A stretch of 64,000 bases of DNA from contig NZ_FSRU01000003.1 in NCBI RefSeq assembly GCF_900142845.1, positions 744,001 to 808,000 on the forward strand. The letters are read 5' to 3'. The translations under genes were made by a program, and so were the position numbers. Below the pieces are notes generated by a model. It saw nothing but the letters and a program-made list of their open reading frames with translations. It searched no databases and was not told the DNA's origin. Each line of letters starts with the position of its first letter. Position 1 is the first letter of the stretch. Below, one piece after another: positions 29,533 to 40,174 of this stretch. The stretch is from Paraburkholderia phenazinium (GTDB taxonomy: Bacteria > Pseudomonadota > Gammaproteobacteria > Burkholderiales > Burkholderiaceae).

Positions 29533-29585
29533 AAAAAAGGAGCCTCGGCGTCGCGACCTGAACGGCTGCAACAACGAGGCTCCTT
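29533..29585 (-). terminator. Terminator of edd-eda
   Basis: On the minus strand an 11-bp perfect stem (AAGGAGCCTCG / CGAGGCTCCTT) with a 27-nt loop runs straight into a T-run, about 110 bases after the eda stop codon. Confidence 0.75.
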
Positions 29586-29693
29586 GAGACTCCGCCCGAT
29601 TCCCGACGTGACTTCGAACCCATGAGTCCCTTGCACGAACGCCAGCCAAACTATCTGCCGGCGCCAGCATCGCGACTCAGATCGGTCTCGCCC

Positions 29694-30335
29694 TCAGTGG
29701 GCCGGTGCGGCGAGTTCAGTCGCTGCACGCGCGAGACGCGTAATCTCGTCCCAGTTCTGCGCCGCGACCGCGGACTTCGGCGTGAGCCACGAACCGCCCA
29801 CGCAGACGACGTTCGGCAGCGCCAGGAAGTTAGGGGCCGTTTCCGCCGAGATGCCACCGGTCGGGCAGAACTTCAGCGTCGGGAACGGGCCATAAAACGC
29901 CTGCAGCATCGGCACACCGCCCGCCTGCTGCGCCGGGAAGAACTTGACGATCTCGTAGCCGAGTTCGAGTGCAACGATGATGTCGCTCGGGGTCATCACA
30001 CCCGGCAGCAGCGGCAGACCGGCGTCCTGCGCGGCCTTGTGCATGTCCTTCGTCAGACCCGGCGAGACGCCGAACTGTGCGCCCGCTTTCTTGGCCTGCG
30101 CGCAGTGCTCCGGCTTCGTGATCGTGCCGACGCCCACCACGATGTCTTCGGCCAGCTGGCTCGCGCGTTCGATAGCCTTCAGACCGGCTTCCGTACGCAA
30201 CGTGATTTCCAGCACCTTCACGCCGCCTGCATGCAGTGCACGCGATACGCTCTCACCTTGTTCCGCCGAGTCGAATGCGAGCACCGGAATCACCGGGCCG
30301 AGGCGCACGATATCGCTTACTTTCTTTGCCGTCAT
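29694..30335 (-). CDS. eda: 2-keto-3-deoxy-6-phosphogluconate aldolase
   Basis: Splits KDPG into pyruvate and glyceraldehyde-3-phosphate, the last step of the Entner-Doudoroff pathway. The 213-residue class I aldolase shows VIPVLAFDSAEQ, the conserved glutamate in KVLEITLRTE, VGVGTI and the Schiff-base lysine in IVKFFPAQQAGG, followed by FCPTGGIS. It starts two bases after the edd stop codon, with AGGAG lying inside the end of edd, so translation is probably coupled. A terminator follows. Confidence 0.97.
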   Translation of the reverse strand: MTAKKVSDIVRLGPVIPVLAFDSAEQGESVSRALHAGGVKVLEITLRTEAGLKAIERASQLAEDIVVGVGTITKPEHCAQAKKAGAQFGVSPGLTKDMHKAAQDAGLPLLPGVMTPSDIIVALELGYEIVKFFPAQQAGGVPMLQAFYGPFPTLKFCPTGGISAETAPNFLALPNVVCVGGSWLTPKSAVAAQNWDEITRLARAATELAAPAH

Positions 30336-30337
30336 AG

Positions 30338-32209
30338 TCAGACTCCTTGTTTCTGCAGCGCGTGGCTTGCGTGAACTTCACCCACCATCGGGCCAAATAC
30401 CGAGGCGCCCAGCTCCGCAGGCGCAGCGGCCGCACGGAACACACCAAACAGTTCGCGGCCGAAGCCGACTTCGTTTTCCGCCTGATGCTGCGGCAACGCT
30501 TCCGGCCGCGCCGCCCATTCGGCCGCATCGATTTCGATGTCGAGCACGCCGGCTTCAGCGTCGATCACCAGCATGTCGCCCGTGCGCACCTTGCCGATCG
30601 GCCCTTCCAGCAAGGCTTCCGGCGAGACGTGGATGACGGCCGGCACCTTGCCCGAAGCGCCCGACATACGCCCATCCGTGACGAGCGCGACATGGAAACC
30701 CTGATCCTGCAACACGCCGAGCAGCGGCGTCAAACGGTGCAGTTCGGGCATGCCGTTTGCGCGGGCGCCCTGGAAGCGCACCACCGCCACGAAATCGCGC
30801 TTCAGTTCGCCCTTATCGAAGGCTTCCTGCACCGCTTCCTGCGAATCGAACACAATGGCAGGCGCCTTCACCTTGCGATGCTGCGCCGCAACCGCCGAAA
30901 TCTTGATGACGCCGCGCCCGAGCTTGCCCTGCATCAGACGCAGACCGCCGTCCGGCTGGAACGGCTCGCTGATGCCGCGCAACACCGCCGTTTCCTGGCT
31001 CTCCGTCACGCCCGGCACCCAGGTCAGCTTGCCGTCGAGCAGCTTCGGCTCTTCGGTGTAGTGATGCAGTCCCTTACCGGCCACCGTGTTGACGTCTTCG
31101 TGCAGCAAACCGCCTTCCAGCAGATTGCGGACCAGGAACGCCACGCCACCCGCGGCGTGGAAGTGGTTCACGTCGGCCTTGCCGTTCGGGTAGATCTTCG
31201 CGAGCAGCGGCACGTTTTGCGAGAGCTGGTCGAAATCGTCCCAGTCGATCACGATGCCCGCCGCGCGCGCAATCGCCACCAGGTGCAGCGTGTGATTGGT
31301 CGAACCGCCCGTCGCCAGCAGGGCGACGATGCCGTTGACGATGGCCTTCTCGTCGACCACGTGGCCGATCGGCGTGTAGTTGCCGCGCTCCACCGTCAGG
31401 TCGAGCACGCGACGCGCAGCTTGAGCAGTGAGCGCATCGCGCAGCGGCGTGTGCGGATGCACAAACGCCGAGCCGGGCAGATGCAGACCCATCACTTCCA
31501 TCAGCATCTGGTTGCTGTTCGCGGTGCCGTAGAAGGTGCAGGTGCCGTGACCGTGATACGCAGCCGCCTCTGCTTCGAGCAGCGCGCCGCGGTCGCACTG
31601 GCCGGTGGCGAACTGCTGGCGGATCTTCGCCTTGTCGTCATTACCGAGACCGCTGGTCATCGGGCCGGCAGGGACAAAGATGGTCGGGATGTGGCCGAAC
31701 TGCAGCGCGCCGATCAGGAGACCCGGCACGATCTTGTCGCAGATGCCGAGGCACAACGCCGCGTCGAACATGTTGTGCGTGAGTGCGACTGCCGTGCTCA
31801 TCGCAATCACTTCACGCGAGAACAGCGACAGCTCCATGCCCGCATTGCCTTGCGTGACGCCATCGCACATGGCCGGCACGCCGCCCGCGAACTGCGCGAC
31901 GCCGCCGTTTTCACGAGCGGCCTGCTTGATGATGTCGGGATAATTCTTGAACGGCGCGTGCGCGGACAGCATCTCGTTGTACGACGACACGATGCCGATG
32001 TTCGGCTCGCGGATCTGTTTGATCACCAGCTTGTCGTTGCCTTCGAGGCCGGCAAAGCCGTGCGCGAGATTCGCGCACGACAGCGCGCCGCGCACCGGAA
32101 ACTTGCCTTGGGCTTTGTCGATGCGCGCCAGATAGGCGGCGCGGGTGGGCTTGCTGCGTTCGATCACGCGTTGCGTGACCTTGAGCAATTGCGAATGCGG
32201 GGAAACCAT
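30338..32209 (-). CDS. edd: Phosphogluconate dehydratase
   Basis: Dehydrates 6-phosphogluconate to 2-keto-3-deoxy-6-phosphogluconate; an iron-sulfur enzyme of the IlvD/Edd family. The 623-residue length is normal. Visible family features include [46 protein letters not shown] and [22 protein letters not shown] sits nine bases before the ATG. It leads the edd-eda operon and is divergent from hexR; a HexR-like site lies in the spacer of its proposed promoter, which fits repression released by KDPG as known for HexR. Confidence 0.97.
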   Translation of the reverse strand: MVSPHSQLLKVTQRVIERSKPTRAAYLARIDKAQGKFPVRGALSCANLAHGFAGLEGNDKLVIKQIREPNIGIVSSYNEMLSAHAPFKNYPDIIKQAARENGGVAQFAGGVPAMCDGVTQGNAGMELSLFSREVIAMSTAVALTHNMFDAALCLGICDKIVPGLLIGALQFGHIPTIFVPAGPMTSGLGNDDKAKIRQQFATGQCDRGALLEAEAAAYHGHGTCTFYGTANSNQMLMEVMGLHLPGSAFVHPHTPLRDALTAQAARRVLDLTVERGNYTPIGHVVDEKAIVNGIVALLATGGSTNHTLHLVAIARAAGIVIDWDDFDQLSQNVPLLAKIYPNGKADVNHFHAAGGVAFLVRNLLEGGLLHEDVNTVAGKGLHHYTEEPKLLDGKLTWVPGVTESQETAVLRGISEPFQPDGGLRLMQGKLGRGVIKISAVAAQHRKVKAPAIVFDSQEAVQEAFDKGELKRDFVAVVRFQGARANGMPELHRLTPLLGVLQDQGFHVALVTDGRMSGASGKVPAVIHVSPEALLEGPIGKVRTGDMLVIDAEAGVLDIEIDAAEWAARPEALPQHQAENEVGFGRELFGVFRAAAAPAELGASVFGPMVGEVHASHALQKQGV

Positions 32210-32296
32210 CGAAGCTCCTTCGTCACTGGCTGAAGGCGAACACGCGCGCAGGGCCAGGTGGGGATCGCGGGGACGTCGAATCTAGTCGACCACGAG

Positions 32297-32325
32297 AGTT
32301 TAGTAGAAAAACTACACGATCGCAA
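32297..32325 (-). promoter_or_regulatory. Proposed edd-eda promoter with HexR-like operator in the spacer
   Basis: On the minus strand TTGCGA (32320-32325) and TAAACT (32297-32302) are 17 bases apart, each a 4/6 match to the sigma-70 hexamers. Between them, at 32302-32316, lies AGTAGAAAAACTACA, an inverted repeat with GTAG/CTAC arms matching the HexR consensus (TGTARTTWWAYTACA) at 12 of 15 positions. A repressor bound here would block RNA polymerase. Confidence 0.6.
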
Positions 32326-32434
32326 CGCGAATCCTCTTTGCAGCGCAGCAACTGGAAATATCGCTGCAGTCCTTTATACAAGGCCATCGGGCCAAACCCA
32401 ACAAGCAACTTAGGGAATACACCTACTCACAATA

Positions 32435-32470
32435 TGTAGTTTTTGTACATCTCTAGCAATCAGCTATAGT
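32435..32470 (+). promoter_or_regulatory. Proposed hexR promoter with overlapping HexR-like operator
   Basis: TGTAGTTTTTGTACA at 32435-32449 matches the HexR consensus at 13 of 15 positions. It overlaps TTGTAC (32443-32448), which is 16 bases before TATAGT (32465-32470), a plausible -35/-10 pair 34 bases ahead of the hexR start. This suggests autorepression. Confidence 0.6.
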
Positions 32471-32503
32471 CCACGCATTCTTCAGCATAGTGCGAGTTTT
32501 CCA

Positions 32504-33349
32504 ATGATGCTGTCCCAGCTGGAAGAGATGCGTGAGCAGTTGCGCCCATCCGAGCGCAAGCTGGCCGACTACGTGATCGAAGCGCCGCGCGAGGTGCTCG
32601 ACCTGTCGATGAACGAGGTGGCCGCGCGCGCCGGCGTGAGCCAGCCGACCATCGCGCGCTTTTGCCATGCGCTCGGCTTTTCGGGTTTCCGCGAGTTCAA
32701 GATCCGGCTCGCGCAGGGCATTGCGGCCGAAGTGCCGGCGGTGTATCGCGACGTACGTCCCGACGAACCGGCGCCGGGCGTCGCCGCCAAGGTGCTCGAC
32801 CGGACCATCGGCGCGCTGATCCAGGTGCGCAACAATCTGTCGTCCGATAGCGTCGCGGCGGCGATTGCGCTGCTCGCCAAGGCGCGGCGGATCGAGTTTT
32901 ACGGTGCTGGGGGTTCCGGCATCGCGGCTCTCGACGTGCAGCACAAGTTCTTTCGCCTCGGCATGCCGAGCGTCGCGTATTCGGACCCGCATACGTTTCT
33001 GATGTCGGCGCCGCTGCTCGGTGAAGGCGATGTGGTGGTGGCGATTTCGAACACCGGGCGCACGCGCGATATCGTCGATGCGGCAACGATGGCGCTCGCA
33101 ACCGGCGCGAAGGTGATCGCGATCACGCACGGCAATTCGCCGCTGGCGCGGCTGGCGACCGTGGGTCTGTTTGCCAACGTGGATGAGGATACGGATATCT
33201 TTTCGCCGATGACCTCGCGCGTCTCGCATCTGGCGATTGGCGATATTCTGGCGGTGGGAGTGGCGCTGAGCCGCGGGCCGGAGCTGGTTGAGAAGATGGC
33301 TCAGGCGAAGGAAGTGATTAATCGCAGGCGGATTGATCCGCGGGGGTAA
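32504..33349 (+). CDS. hexR: RpiR-family regulator, HexR
   Basis: A 281-residue regulator with an N-terminal RpiR helix-turn-helix (residues 1-77; LRPSERKLADYVIEAP, MNEVAARAGVSQPTIARFCH) and a C-terminal SIS sugar-phosphate domain (RIEFYGAGGSGIAALDVQHK, VVVAISNTGRTRDIVDAA). In pseudomonads HexR senses KDPG and represses zwf, edd and gap genes. Here it is divergent from edd with two HexR-like sites between, which supports the name. Two adjacent ATG codons (32504 and 32507) could both start it; the ribosome site is weak. Confidence 0.9.
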   Translation: MMLSQLEEMREQLRPSERKLADYVIEAPREVLDLSMNEVAARAGVSQPTIARFCHALGFSGFREFKIRLAQGIAAEVPAVYRDVRPDEPAPGVAAKVLDRTIGALIQVRNNLSSDSVAAAIALLAKARRIEFYGAGGSGIAALDVQHKFFRLGMPSVAYSDPHTFLMSAPLLGEGDVVVAISNTGRTRDIVDAATMALATGAKVIAITHGNSPLARLATVGLFANVDEDTDIFSPMTSRVSHLAIGDILAVGVALSRGPELVEKMAQAKEVINRRRIDPRG

Positions 33350-33451
33350 GAGGCGGCGGGCGACGCGGCCGGAAGTTACTGCTTAAGCCCACGTACAGCG
33401 TCGAATCCACGTGTAGGGTCTGCACGACTCGGAGCGGTCAGCGAGTGCACA

Positions 33452-33487
33452 AAAAAGTCGGGCTCCCGTTTGGGAGCCCGACTTTTT
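33452..33487. terminator. Bidirectional terminator between hexR and adhesin gene
   Basis: A 16-bp perfect stem (AAAAAGTCGGGCTCCC on the left) with a GTTT loop lies between convergent genes. The A and T runs at either end allow termination in both directions. Confidence 0.9.
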
Positions 33488-33554
33488 GCTACCTGTCTAT
33501 GCGCGGTTCGCCTAAAGCGGCCCGACTGCACCGCCTCTCGCAACCGTCATCCCG

Positions 33555-36491
33555 TTACCATTGATACGACGCACCCGCACCGACCGTCGTTTCATTGCCG
33601 CTCACGCCGGCGCCGATCTTGATCTTCAGATTCTGCGTGATTCGAGCAGACGCACCGACTGCCGCGGCTTGATAACCCTTGTAGGTTGCACCGGCCATAC
33701 CGACCGCCACCGTCTTGCCCGGATCGACTTCCGGAATCATGGTCAGCGCTGTGGCCGCCGCGATGCCACCATAGGCCGCACGCGCGGTATCGCCGATAGC
33801 GGACTGCATCTGCCCAAGGTTCACCGCGTCGGTGGGCGCCTGACCCGGCGCCACGTTGGTGATGCGGCGCTCGTTGCCTTGGGAGCCGACCGAAACCGTG
33901 TTCGCCTGATCGGCCACCGAACCTGCGCCGATCGCCACCGAGTTATCGCCGCTAGCCTGCGCGCCGCCGCCAATCGCGATCGCACCGCTGCCCGTGGCCG
34001 ATGGCGCCGGGTCGCTGGTGTTATTCACCGACATGGAACTGTTGCCGGTCTGCTGCTGGTTCTGCATCGACTGCGTCAGATTCGACAACTGCTGGTTGGT
34101 ATCCCACAACTGCGCGCCGTTCACCGCATCCGTGCTCGTCGCCGACAACTCACCGGCCTGCACGTTGGTCAGCTTGACGGCGGCGGCGCTGGTCGAACCA
34201 CCCAAAGTCACCTGGTTGTGCGCCGACGAGTCGTATGACACCGCATTCGCCACCGAACCGCTCATCGTGCCGACCGTGTTTTGCAGGCTGGCGATGTCGG
34301 AGGTGTTCTGCGTAACACGACCGTCGATGTTCGTGATGGCTGCACCCACGTTGTACACCGTCGTCCCGCCGACGCTATAGCTCGGCGCTGAAACGGTGCC
34401 GTCCGCGTTGGCGCTCGAACCGCCGCCGAGCGCCGCAGCCGTGCTGGCTGCGTTCGCGTACAACTGCGAGCCGTTCACCGCATCGACGCTCTCTACGCCA
34501 ACCGTGCCGGCTGCCACGCCCGTCACGACGCGGTTACCCTTCGCACCGGCCATGTTGACGCGCAGACCATCCATTGATGCGCCGACCAGCAGATCACGCG
34601 AGGTCGGATCCTGCGTGACGATACCGATGCTGCCGTTGCTGATCTGCGTCTGCAGCGACGACAGACCGCTGTCGAGCGTATCGAGCGCGCCGCCGACCGT
34701 GGTCTGCGTGCCGCCCTGCACGTGGTACGTCGGGCCGGTGATCGAACCGTCCGAGTTGACCTGCGCACCGCCACCGAGCGACGACACAACCGGGCTCAAC
34801 TGGCCGAGATTGACCGCTGAGTTGTTCGTCGTACCGGCAGCGACGCCGAGCAGTTCACGCGCACCTTCGGTACCGGTGAAGTCGACGCTCGAGCCGCCCG
34901 TGCTGCTGGCAACCGTCAATGCACCCGAAGTCTGGTCCTGCTGCACGAGGCCCACGGCGCCCGAGTTGATCTGGTTAGTCAGGTTGCTCACCGAGCCTTC
35001 AACCGTCGTGACGCGCGTGTCGAGGTTCGAGACGTCGGTGGCGTTTTGAGCGATGTCGCTGCTGTTCTGCGCGATGGCAGCGGCGTTCTGTGCAACGCTC
35101 TGGTTGGTCGCATACAATTGCGAACCGCTCACCGCGTCCTTGCTCGAGGCCGACACCTCACCCGCTGCCAGGTTAGTCAGCGTCGTGCCCGACTCGCCGC
35201 CCAGCGTGACCTTGCCCATCGTCGTATCGTCGTACGCGACGAAGGAGTTCGTTGCGTTGCCGCTTGTGTCGACCTTCAGACCCGCCGCCTGCAACTGCGC
35301 GTAGTTGATCGCGTCGGTGGCTTGCGTACCGGCCGTCACGTTCACGATCTGGCGCGTCGCTCCGGATACACCGACCGAAACCGTGCGGGCACGGTCGGCC
35401 ACCGAACTCTGGCCAAGCGCGACGCTGCCCGCAATGGCCGACGCCCCACCGCCCAACGCGATCGCGCCGAAACCGTTTGCAACTGCGCCGCGTCCCAAAG
35501 CGACCGCATAACCGGCTGTCGCACTCGACTGGTAACCGATTGCGATACCCGAATTTGCTGTAGCTCCTGCGCCGAGTGCCAAGCTCCCGAAATAACCGTT
35601 AAATGACGTCGATGCATTGGCACCGATGGCAATGGCACCGTCATAGTCCGAGGTAACCTTTGCGCCAGACCCAATCGCTATTGCGTGAGGAGTGGAGACT
35701 ATAGACGCGTTGTCAGAACCATTGTTACTGCCCGCCACTTTAAAGTAGGCAGAATTGGCGACACCCATGCCATTGGTGATGTTGCTGACGGTGGTCTGCA
35801 AGCTGCTAATATCCGTCGCGCTCGTCGTCACCCGGCCGTCGAGATTGGTGATAGCCGCGCCGACATTGTGTACTGTCGTGCCGCCCACGAGGTACGACGG
35901 CGCCGAGATCGCACCGTTCGCCGTCACGCTCGACTCGCCACCGAGCGCCGCTGCAGCACTCGCAGCGAGCCCATACAGATCGGAACCATTCACCGCGTCC
36001 GTGCTCGAGGCCGATACGTCGCCCGGTGCCAGGTTAGTGATTTTGAAGCCGCCCATATCGAGCCCGTTCAGCACGAACAAACCTTTATTCGTGATCCTCA
36101 ACTGGTCGATGCCACCGGCACCAATATGGGCGGTATTGGGATCGGTCGCCGTGAAATACGCGCCTGCTGCACCGCTGCCGTCGTAGGAAACAATCCCGGC
36201 CTGCTGTGACGCAGCGTCGCAGTCGCCATTCGTGGTCACCTGCGCGCCGTCCGCGGAAGAGATGCAGTCCGTGTCACCCGGATTCGTCCCCAGGATGCCA
36301 ACGGCGAAAGAGTTGGGCGTCGCAGCCGCTTCAGACTTTACCGCCGTGCCGAACCCCACCCCGGCTGCCAGCAGCGCCGCAATCAGCGCCTTCTGGTTCC
36401 TGCTCGACTTGCCGCGGCCCTTCGCCGTTTCCGATGCGGCCACGTACGTTCCGGTAGTTTCGTTCCATACGCTCTTGTATGACTTGTTCAT
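33555..36491 (-). CDS. Trimeric autotransporter adhesin (YadA-like)
   Basis: A 978-residue surface adhesin of type Vc secretion. It begins with an extended signal peptide region ([20 protein letters not shown]) and a hydrophobic core [18 protein letters not shown] head with Hep_Hag repeats follows ([30 protein letters not shown]), then stalk and neck units of the form AVNGSQLY or AVSGSQLY, several nearly duplicated (the APSYxVGGTTVxNVGAAIT unit occurs twice). The last 80 residues form the YadA anchor ([35 protein letters not shown]) and end in an aromatic residue (SYQW), as outer-membrane beta-barrels do. It probably assembles as a trimer and mediates attachment. It stands alone, without accessory genes. 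Confidence 0.93.
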   Translation of the reverse strand: MNKSYKSVWNETTGTYVAASETAKGRGKSSRNQKALIAALLAAGVGFGTAVKSEAAATPNSFAVGILGTNPGDTDCISSADGAQVTTNGDCDAASQQAGIVSYDGSGAAGAYFTATDPNTAHIGAGGIDQLRITNKGLFVLNGLDMGGFKITNLAPGDVSASSTDAVNGSDLYGLAASAAAALGGESSVTANGAISAPSYLVGGTTVHNVGAAITNLDGRVTTSATDISSLQTTVSNITNGMGVANSAYFKVAGSNNGSDNASIVSTPHAIAIGSGAKVTSDYDGAIAIGANASTSFNGYFGSLALGAGATANSGIAIGYQSSATAGYAVALGRGAVANGFGAIALGGGASAIAGSVALGQSSVADRARTVSVGVSGATRQIVNVTAGTQATDAINYAQLQAAGLKVDTSGNATNSFVAYDDTTMGKVTLGGESGTTLTNLAAGEVSASSKDAVSGSQLYATNQSVAQNAAAIAQNSSDIAQNATDVSNLDTRVTTVEGSVSNLTNQINSGAVGLVQQDQTSGALTVASSTGGSSVDFTGTEGARELLGVAAGTTNNSAVNLGQLSPVVSSLGGGAQVNSDGSITGPTYHVQGGTQTTVGGALDTLDSGLSSLQTQISNGSIGIVTQDPTSRDLLVGASMDGLRVNMAGAKGNRVVTGVAAGTVGVESVDAVNGSQLYANAASTAAALGGGSSANADGTVSAPSYSVGGTTVYNVGAAITNIDGRVTQNTSDIASLQNTVGTMSGSVANAVSYDSSAHNQVTLGGSTSAAAVKLTNVQAGELSATSTDAVNGAQLWDTNQQLSNLTQSMQNQQQTGNSSMSVNNTSDPAPSATGSGAIAIGGGAQASGDNSVAIGAGSVADQANTVSVGSQGNERRITNVAPGQAPTDAVNLGQMQSAIGDTARAAYGGIAAATALTMIPEVDPGKTVAVGMAGATYKGYQAAAVGASARITQNLKIKIGAGVSGNETTVGAGASYQW

Positions 36492-36806
36492 GATTTCATC
36501 CTTCGGGATATCAGGTAACGGGTTCTGCGCGGCGAGAGGTGTCTTAACGGAGACCTACGCGCGTCAGTCAGTGCAGAAGGATTGAAATCAGGCCAGTCCA
36601 AGTTGATATTTGCGGACCATCCCATTAATCCTTCCGGGATGAAGCCACTATAAATTTAGGAATTTCGCCGATTAATAGGACGGTTCTTAAACCATAACCG
36701 TCGCTGATAAGATTTTTCCCACGAGAAGCGAGGATTTGTTGGACGTGCGACCGGCGTAAATCCCACACTGGCAAGACTCACGGATGACAAGGCACGCGAG
36801 AAGCGC
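36492..36806. other. Adhesin upstream region, no gene
   Basis: This stretch before the adhesin gene is AT-richer than its surroundings (for example CACTATAAATTTAGGAAT) and probably carries the adhesin promoter on the minus strand. No clear operator was found. Confidence 0.3.
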
Positions 36807-37025
36807 ATGCAGCAGCCCGATCGAGTCGTGCTTCAGATTCGGAAAATTCCGAAGGCAACAATCAGCGGAATGGCAATTCGACGGAAGGAAAGACGGCGCA
36901 GAAATGGCCGAAATGAGATTGACGATTCTAGACGAATGTCAATTTACGAAGCGGTGCTTCCGGAGTGGAATTCCGCGCATCCAAACAACCGTGCACGGAT
37001 AATCGAATACGCAGAAAAACAGTAA
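36807..37025 (+). CDS. Small hypothetical protein
   Basis: A 72-residue open frame, not recognised. Its N-terminal half is very basic (RRKERRRRNGRNE) and its C-terminal half looks protein-like (SIYEAVLPEWNSAHPNNRAR, then IIEYAEKQ). An overlapping frame from 36784 is probably a shadow. No clear ribosome site is present. It could be a real small gene, a remnant of a longer one, or chance. Confidence 0.3.
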   Translation: MQQPDRVVLQIRKIPKATISGMAIRRKERRRRNGRNEIDDSRRMSIYEAVLPEWNSAHPNNRARIIEYAEKQ

Positions 37026-37043
37026 ATAGGATTACTCCTATTT

Positions 37044-37460
37044 TTAAAACGGCTTGATCACGACCAATGCCACCGCCGCCAACATCCCCAGCACCGGCAG
37101 CTCGTTAAACATGCGATACCACTTATGCGAACGACGATTCTCGCCACGTTCAAACGTCGCGAGCAACCGCCCGCAATAGACGTGATAAGCGATCAGCAAC
37201 ACGACCACGCCCAGCTTCGCATGCATCCAACCTTGCCCACGCCCAATGCCGATCACAAGCCACAGCCACAACCCGCACGCCAGCGCCGGAAACGCGATAA
37301 ACGTCATGAAGCGGTAGAGCTTGCGAGCCATGACGAGCAGTCGCGCCGTCGCAGCGGGTTCCGTTTCCATCGCCAGATTGACGAAGATGCGCGGCAGATA
37401 GAACAGACCGGCAAACCAGGAAGCAATCAGAATGATGTGAAACGTTTTTACCCAAAGCAT
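37044..37460 (-). CDS. hemJ: HemJ-type protoporphyrinogen oxidase (CopD-like membrane protein)
   Basis: A 138-residue inner-membrane protein with four hydrophobic segments. The pattern LWVKTFHIILIASWFAGLFY, LPRIFVN, GWMHAKLGVVVLLIAYHVYCG, WYRMFNELPVLGM and the final VVIKPF is that of HemJ, which oxidises protoporphyrinogen IX to protoporphyrin IX for heme. The conserved histidine of the first helix and the lysine of HAKL are present. It is last in a run of minus-strand genes, 59 bases after proA. Confidence 0.88.
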   Translation of the reverse strand: MLWVKTFHIILIASWFAGLFYLPRIFVNLAMETEPAATARLLVMARKLYRFMTFIAFPALACGLWLWLVIGIGRGQGWMHAKLGVVVLLIAYHVYCGRLLATFERGENRRSHKWYRMFNELPVLGMLAAVALVVIKPF

Positions 37461-37519
37461 CGGCGGTCCTTGTGCGGCTTGTTAGCGTTTGTTTGCTGTC
37501 AATCGTGTGAAGCGGCGGG

Positions 37520-38791
37520 TCACTGACGGCCTTCGCCGTGCCCCAGCACCACATACTTCAGGGACGTCAGCCCTTCCAGCCCTACCGGCCCGCGCGCATG
37601 CAGCTTGTCGTTCGAAATGCCGATTTCCGCGCCAAGACCGAACTCGAAGCCATCCGCAAAACGCGTCGAGGCGTTGACCATCACACTTGCCGAATCCACT
37701 TCGCGCAGGAAGCGCATCGCGCGGTCGTGGTCTTCGGTGACGATCGCATCGGTGTGATGGGAGCTGTATTCGTTGATGTGCTCGATGGCCGCATCAAGGC
37801 CGTCGACTACCTTGATCGCCAGCACCGGCGCGAGGTATTCGGTGCGCCAGTCTTCCTCGGTTGCGTCGACGAGCGGGCCAATGCCAGCTTCCGCCAGCAC
37901 GGCACGCGCCGCGGGGTCCACCCGCAACTCGACTTCCTTGCCGCGATACAGTTTGCCCAGCGGCGGCAATACTTCGTGCGCAATACCGCGCGCCACCAGC
38001 AGCGTTTCCATCGTGTTGCACGTGCCGTAGCGGTGAGTCTTGGCGTTGTCGCAGACCGTCAACGCCTTCGTCAGATCGGCACGGTCGTCAACGTACACGT
38101 GGCAGATACCGTCGAGGTGCTTGATCATCGGCACGCGCGCCTCTTCCATCAAGCGCGCAATCAGGCTCTTGCCACCCCGCGGTACGATCACATCAACGTA
38201 GTCCGTCATCGTGATCAGCTTGCCGACCGCCGCACGATCCGACGTGGCCACCACCTGCACCGCGTCCTGCGGCAAACCGGCGGCTTCCAACCCCTCGCCG
38301 ATCAGCTTCGCCAGCGCGGTATTGCATTCAAGCGCTTCCGACCCGCCACGCAAAATTGCCGCATTACCGGACTTCAGGCACAGCGCGGCAGCGTCGATGG
38401 TCACGTTCGGACGCGATTCATAGATGATCCCAATCACACCGAGCGGTACGCGCATCTGCCCAACCTGGATGCCACTGGGACGGTATTTCAGATTGCTGAT
38501 CTCACCGATCGGATCGGCCAGCGCCGCGACCTGGCGCAAGCCTTCAACCATCGTTTTCAAAGCCTTGTCCGATAGCGTCAGACGGTCGATGAACGCCGCG
38601 TCATGCCCTTTATCGCGAGCCCGGGCCAGGTCGCGCGCGTTGGCGTCCTTCAACTGCGCAGCATCGCGCTCGATGGCGCGGGCTACCGCATCGAGCGCGG
38701 CATTCTTCGCCGCCGTCGACGCCCGCGCCATCGCACGCGAAGCGTGACGGGCGCGGCGGCCGAGGTCGGTCATGTACTGGTCGATATCCAT
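37520..38791 (-). CDS. proA: Gamma-glutamyl phosphate reductase
   Basis: NADPH-dependent reduction of gamma-glutamyl phosphate to glutamate semialdehyde, the second step of proline synthesis. The 423-residue length fits. Family segments include [36 protein letters not shown], the catalytic cysteine in [13 protein letters not shown] (about residue 254) and [16 protein letters not shown]. The ATG at 38791 ([10 protein letters not shown]) was chosen over the upstream frame start at 38821. It follows holA across 216 bases, and hemJ follows. Confidence 0.96.
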   Translation of the reverse strand: MDIDQYMTDLGRRARHASRAMARASTAAKNAALDAVARAIERDAAQLKDANARDLARARDKGHDAAFIDRLTLSDKALKTMVEGLRQVAALADPIGEISNLKYRPSGIQVGQMRVPLGVIGIIYESRPNVTIDAAALCLKSGNAAILRGGSEALECNTALAKLIGEGLEAAGLPQDAVQVVATSDRAAVGKLITMTDYVDVIVPRGGKSLIARLMEEARVPMIKHLDGICHVYVDDRADLTKALTVCDNAKTHRYGTCNTMETLLVARGIAHEVLPPLGKLYRGKEVELRVDPAARAVLAEAGIGPLVDATEEDWRTEYLAPVLAIKVVDGLDAAIEHINEYSSHHTDAIVTEDHDRAMRFLREVDSASVMVNASTRFADGFEFGLGAEIGISNDKLHARGPVGLEGLTSLKYVVLGHGEGRQ

Positions 38792-39007
38792 GGTGATTCT
38801 CGTGGTGCCGCGCACGCTCACGTGCCGCGGACTGACAGAATTAGCGAAACATCAAACGATTGTAAGGCGAGTTACGGCGGCTTGCCTGGCGCGGGGTCAG
38901 CCACGAGGTGTAGTCACGCGGTTCGTGGACGCCGGCACGGATGCTGACGCCGCGCAAAGTGAAGCACTCGCGTCCACCCGCCCTGCTGCCTAAACCGCTG
39001 CACTACC

Positions 39008-40126
39008 TCAGGCTGGCCTGCGCGCTGTAACGGCTGGCCCCGGCCTGCGTGGCGATGAGGCTGTCGCTGGCGTCACTGGCGAAGCCACTGTCATCGCCAG
39101 TTCGAAAAGCCCATCCCATGGATCAGGCGGCGGATCGTTACGGTGATTCCCGGGCGTGCCGCCGGAAAGTCCCTTGACCTGCCGGTCAAGCTTCGCAGCA
39201 AGTGCGAGCCCTTTCTCCAGCGCCGCTTCGGTCACACGCGAGAGCGCCGGTCCGATCAACCGCTCACGCGGCCCCCACACGCGGTTCTCGCGCGTGAGCA
39301 TCGCAAGCGGCTTGCCCGCCGCAACCCCGCGCTTGATCCGCAACAACGTGCGGACTTCTTCAACCACGGCCCACAGCACCAGCACCGCGGCCTCGCCCTC
39401 GCCGCGCAAGCCGTCGAGCATGCGCGAAAGCCGGCCCACATCCCCCGCCAGCATCGCCTCGTTCAGCTTGAACACGTCGTAGCGGGCCACGTTGAGCACG
39501 GCGTCCTGAACCTGCTCGAAGCTCAACACCCCGGCCGGATACAACAACCCGAGCTTCTGGATCTCCTGATGCGCCGCCAGCAGGTTGCCTTCCACCCGCT
39601 CCGCGATGAACGCCAGCGCACGCCGCCCTTCCTCACCGGCGGCCACACGCTGCCCCTGTTGCGAGAGCCGTTGACCCACCCAGTTCGGCAATTGCGCGCG
39701 CTCGACCGGATCGATTTTCAGGGCAACGCCAGCCTCTGACAGCGCCGTGAACCACGCGGCCTTTTGCGTCGCCGAATCGAGACGCGGCAACGTGATCATC
39801 GTCAGAACGTCGGGGTTGACCGCGGCAGCGAGCGCTTTCAACGCATCGCCGCCATCCTTCCCGGGCTTGCCCGATGGGATCCGCAGTTCGACCAGTTGCT
39901 TGTCGCCGAACAGCGACATCGACTGGCTCGCGCCCAGCAGCGAGCTCCAGTCGAAGCCACGCTCGACCGTGAACACCGAGCGATCGGTATAGCCGGCCGC
40001 ACGCGCCGCCGCGCGGATGCGGTCGCCCGCTTCCTGCGCGAGCAGGTGCTCGTCGCCGTACACGACGTACAGGCCGGCGAGTCCCTTCGCGAGGTGCGCT
40101 TCGAGCGCGTCAAGTCGTAGTTGCAT
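39008..40126 (-). CDS. holA: DNA polymerase III delta subunit
   Basis: Delta subunit of the clamp loader; it opens the beta clamp during replication. The 372 residues begin with QLRLDALEAHLAKGLAGLYV and YGDEHLLAQEAGDRIR, the clamp-interaction region, and continue with the AAA-like fold (DALKALAAAVNPDVLTMITL) and the collar domain (RYDVFKLNEAMLAGD). The last 50 residues are a Pro/Ala-rich extension beyond the usual family end. It follows lptE closely, an order common in Gram-negative bacteria. Confidence 0.93.
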   Translation of the reverse strand: MQLRLDALEAHLAKGLAGLYVVYGDEHLLAQEAGDRIRAAARAAGYTDRSVFTVERGFDWSSLLGASQSMSLFGDKQLVELRIPSGKPGKDGGDALKALAAAVNPDVLTMITLPRLDSATQKAAWFTALSEAGVALKIDPVERAQLPNWVGQRLSQQGQRVAAGEEGRRALAFIAERVEGNLLAAHQEIQKLGLLYPAGVLSFEQVQDAVLNVARYDVFKLNEAMLAGDVGRLSRMLDGLRGEGEAAVLVLWAVVEEVRTLLRIKRGVAAGKPLAMLTRENRVWGPRERLIGPALSRVTEAALEKGLALAAKLDRQVKGLSGGTPGNHRNDPPPDPWDGLFELAMTVASPVTPATASSPRRPGPAVTARRPA

Positions 40127-40174
40127 GGCTACGGATCAGCAAGATTGGCAAAGCACGGCGATGCGCGGCACGGA

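Noticed and set aside
29455..29670. 71-codon minus-strand frame covering the edd-eda terminator
   Set aside because: It overlies the terminator hairpin, so it is not coding.
30347..32233. 628-codon plus-strand frame across edd
   Set aside because: Antisense shadow of phosphogluconate dehydratase.
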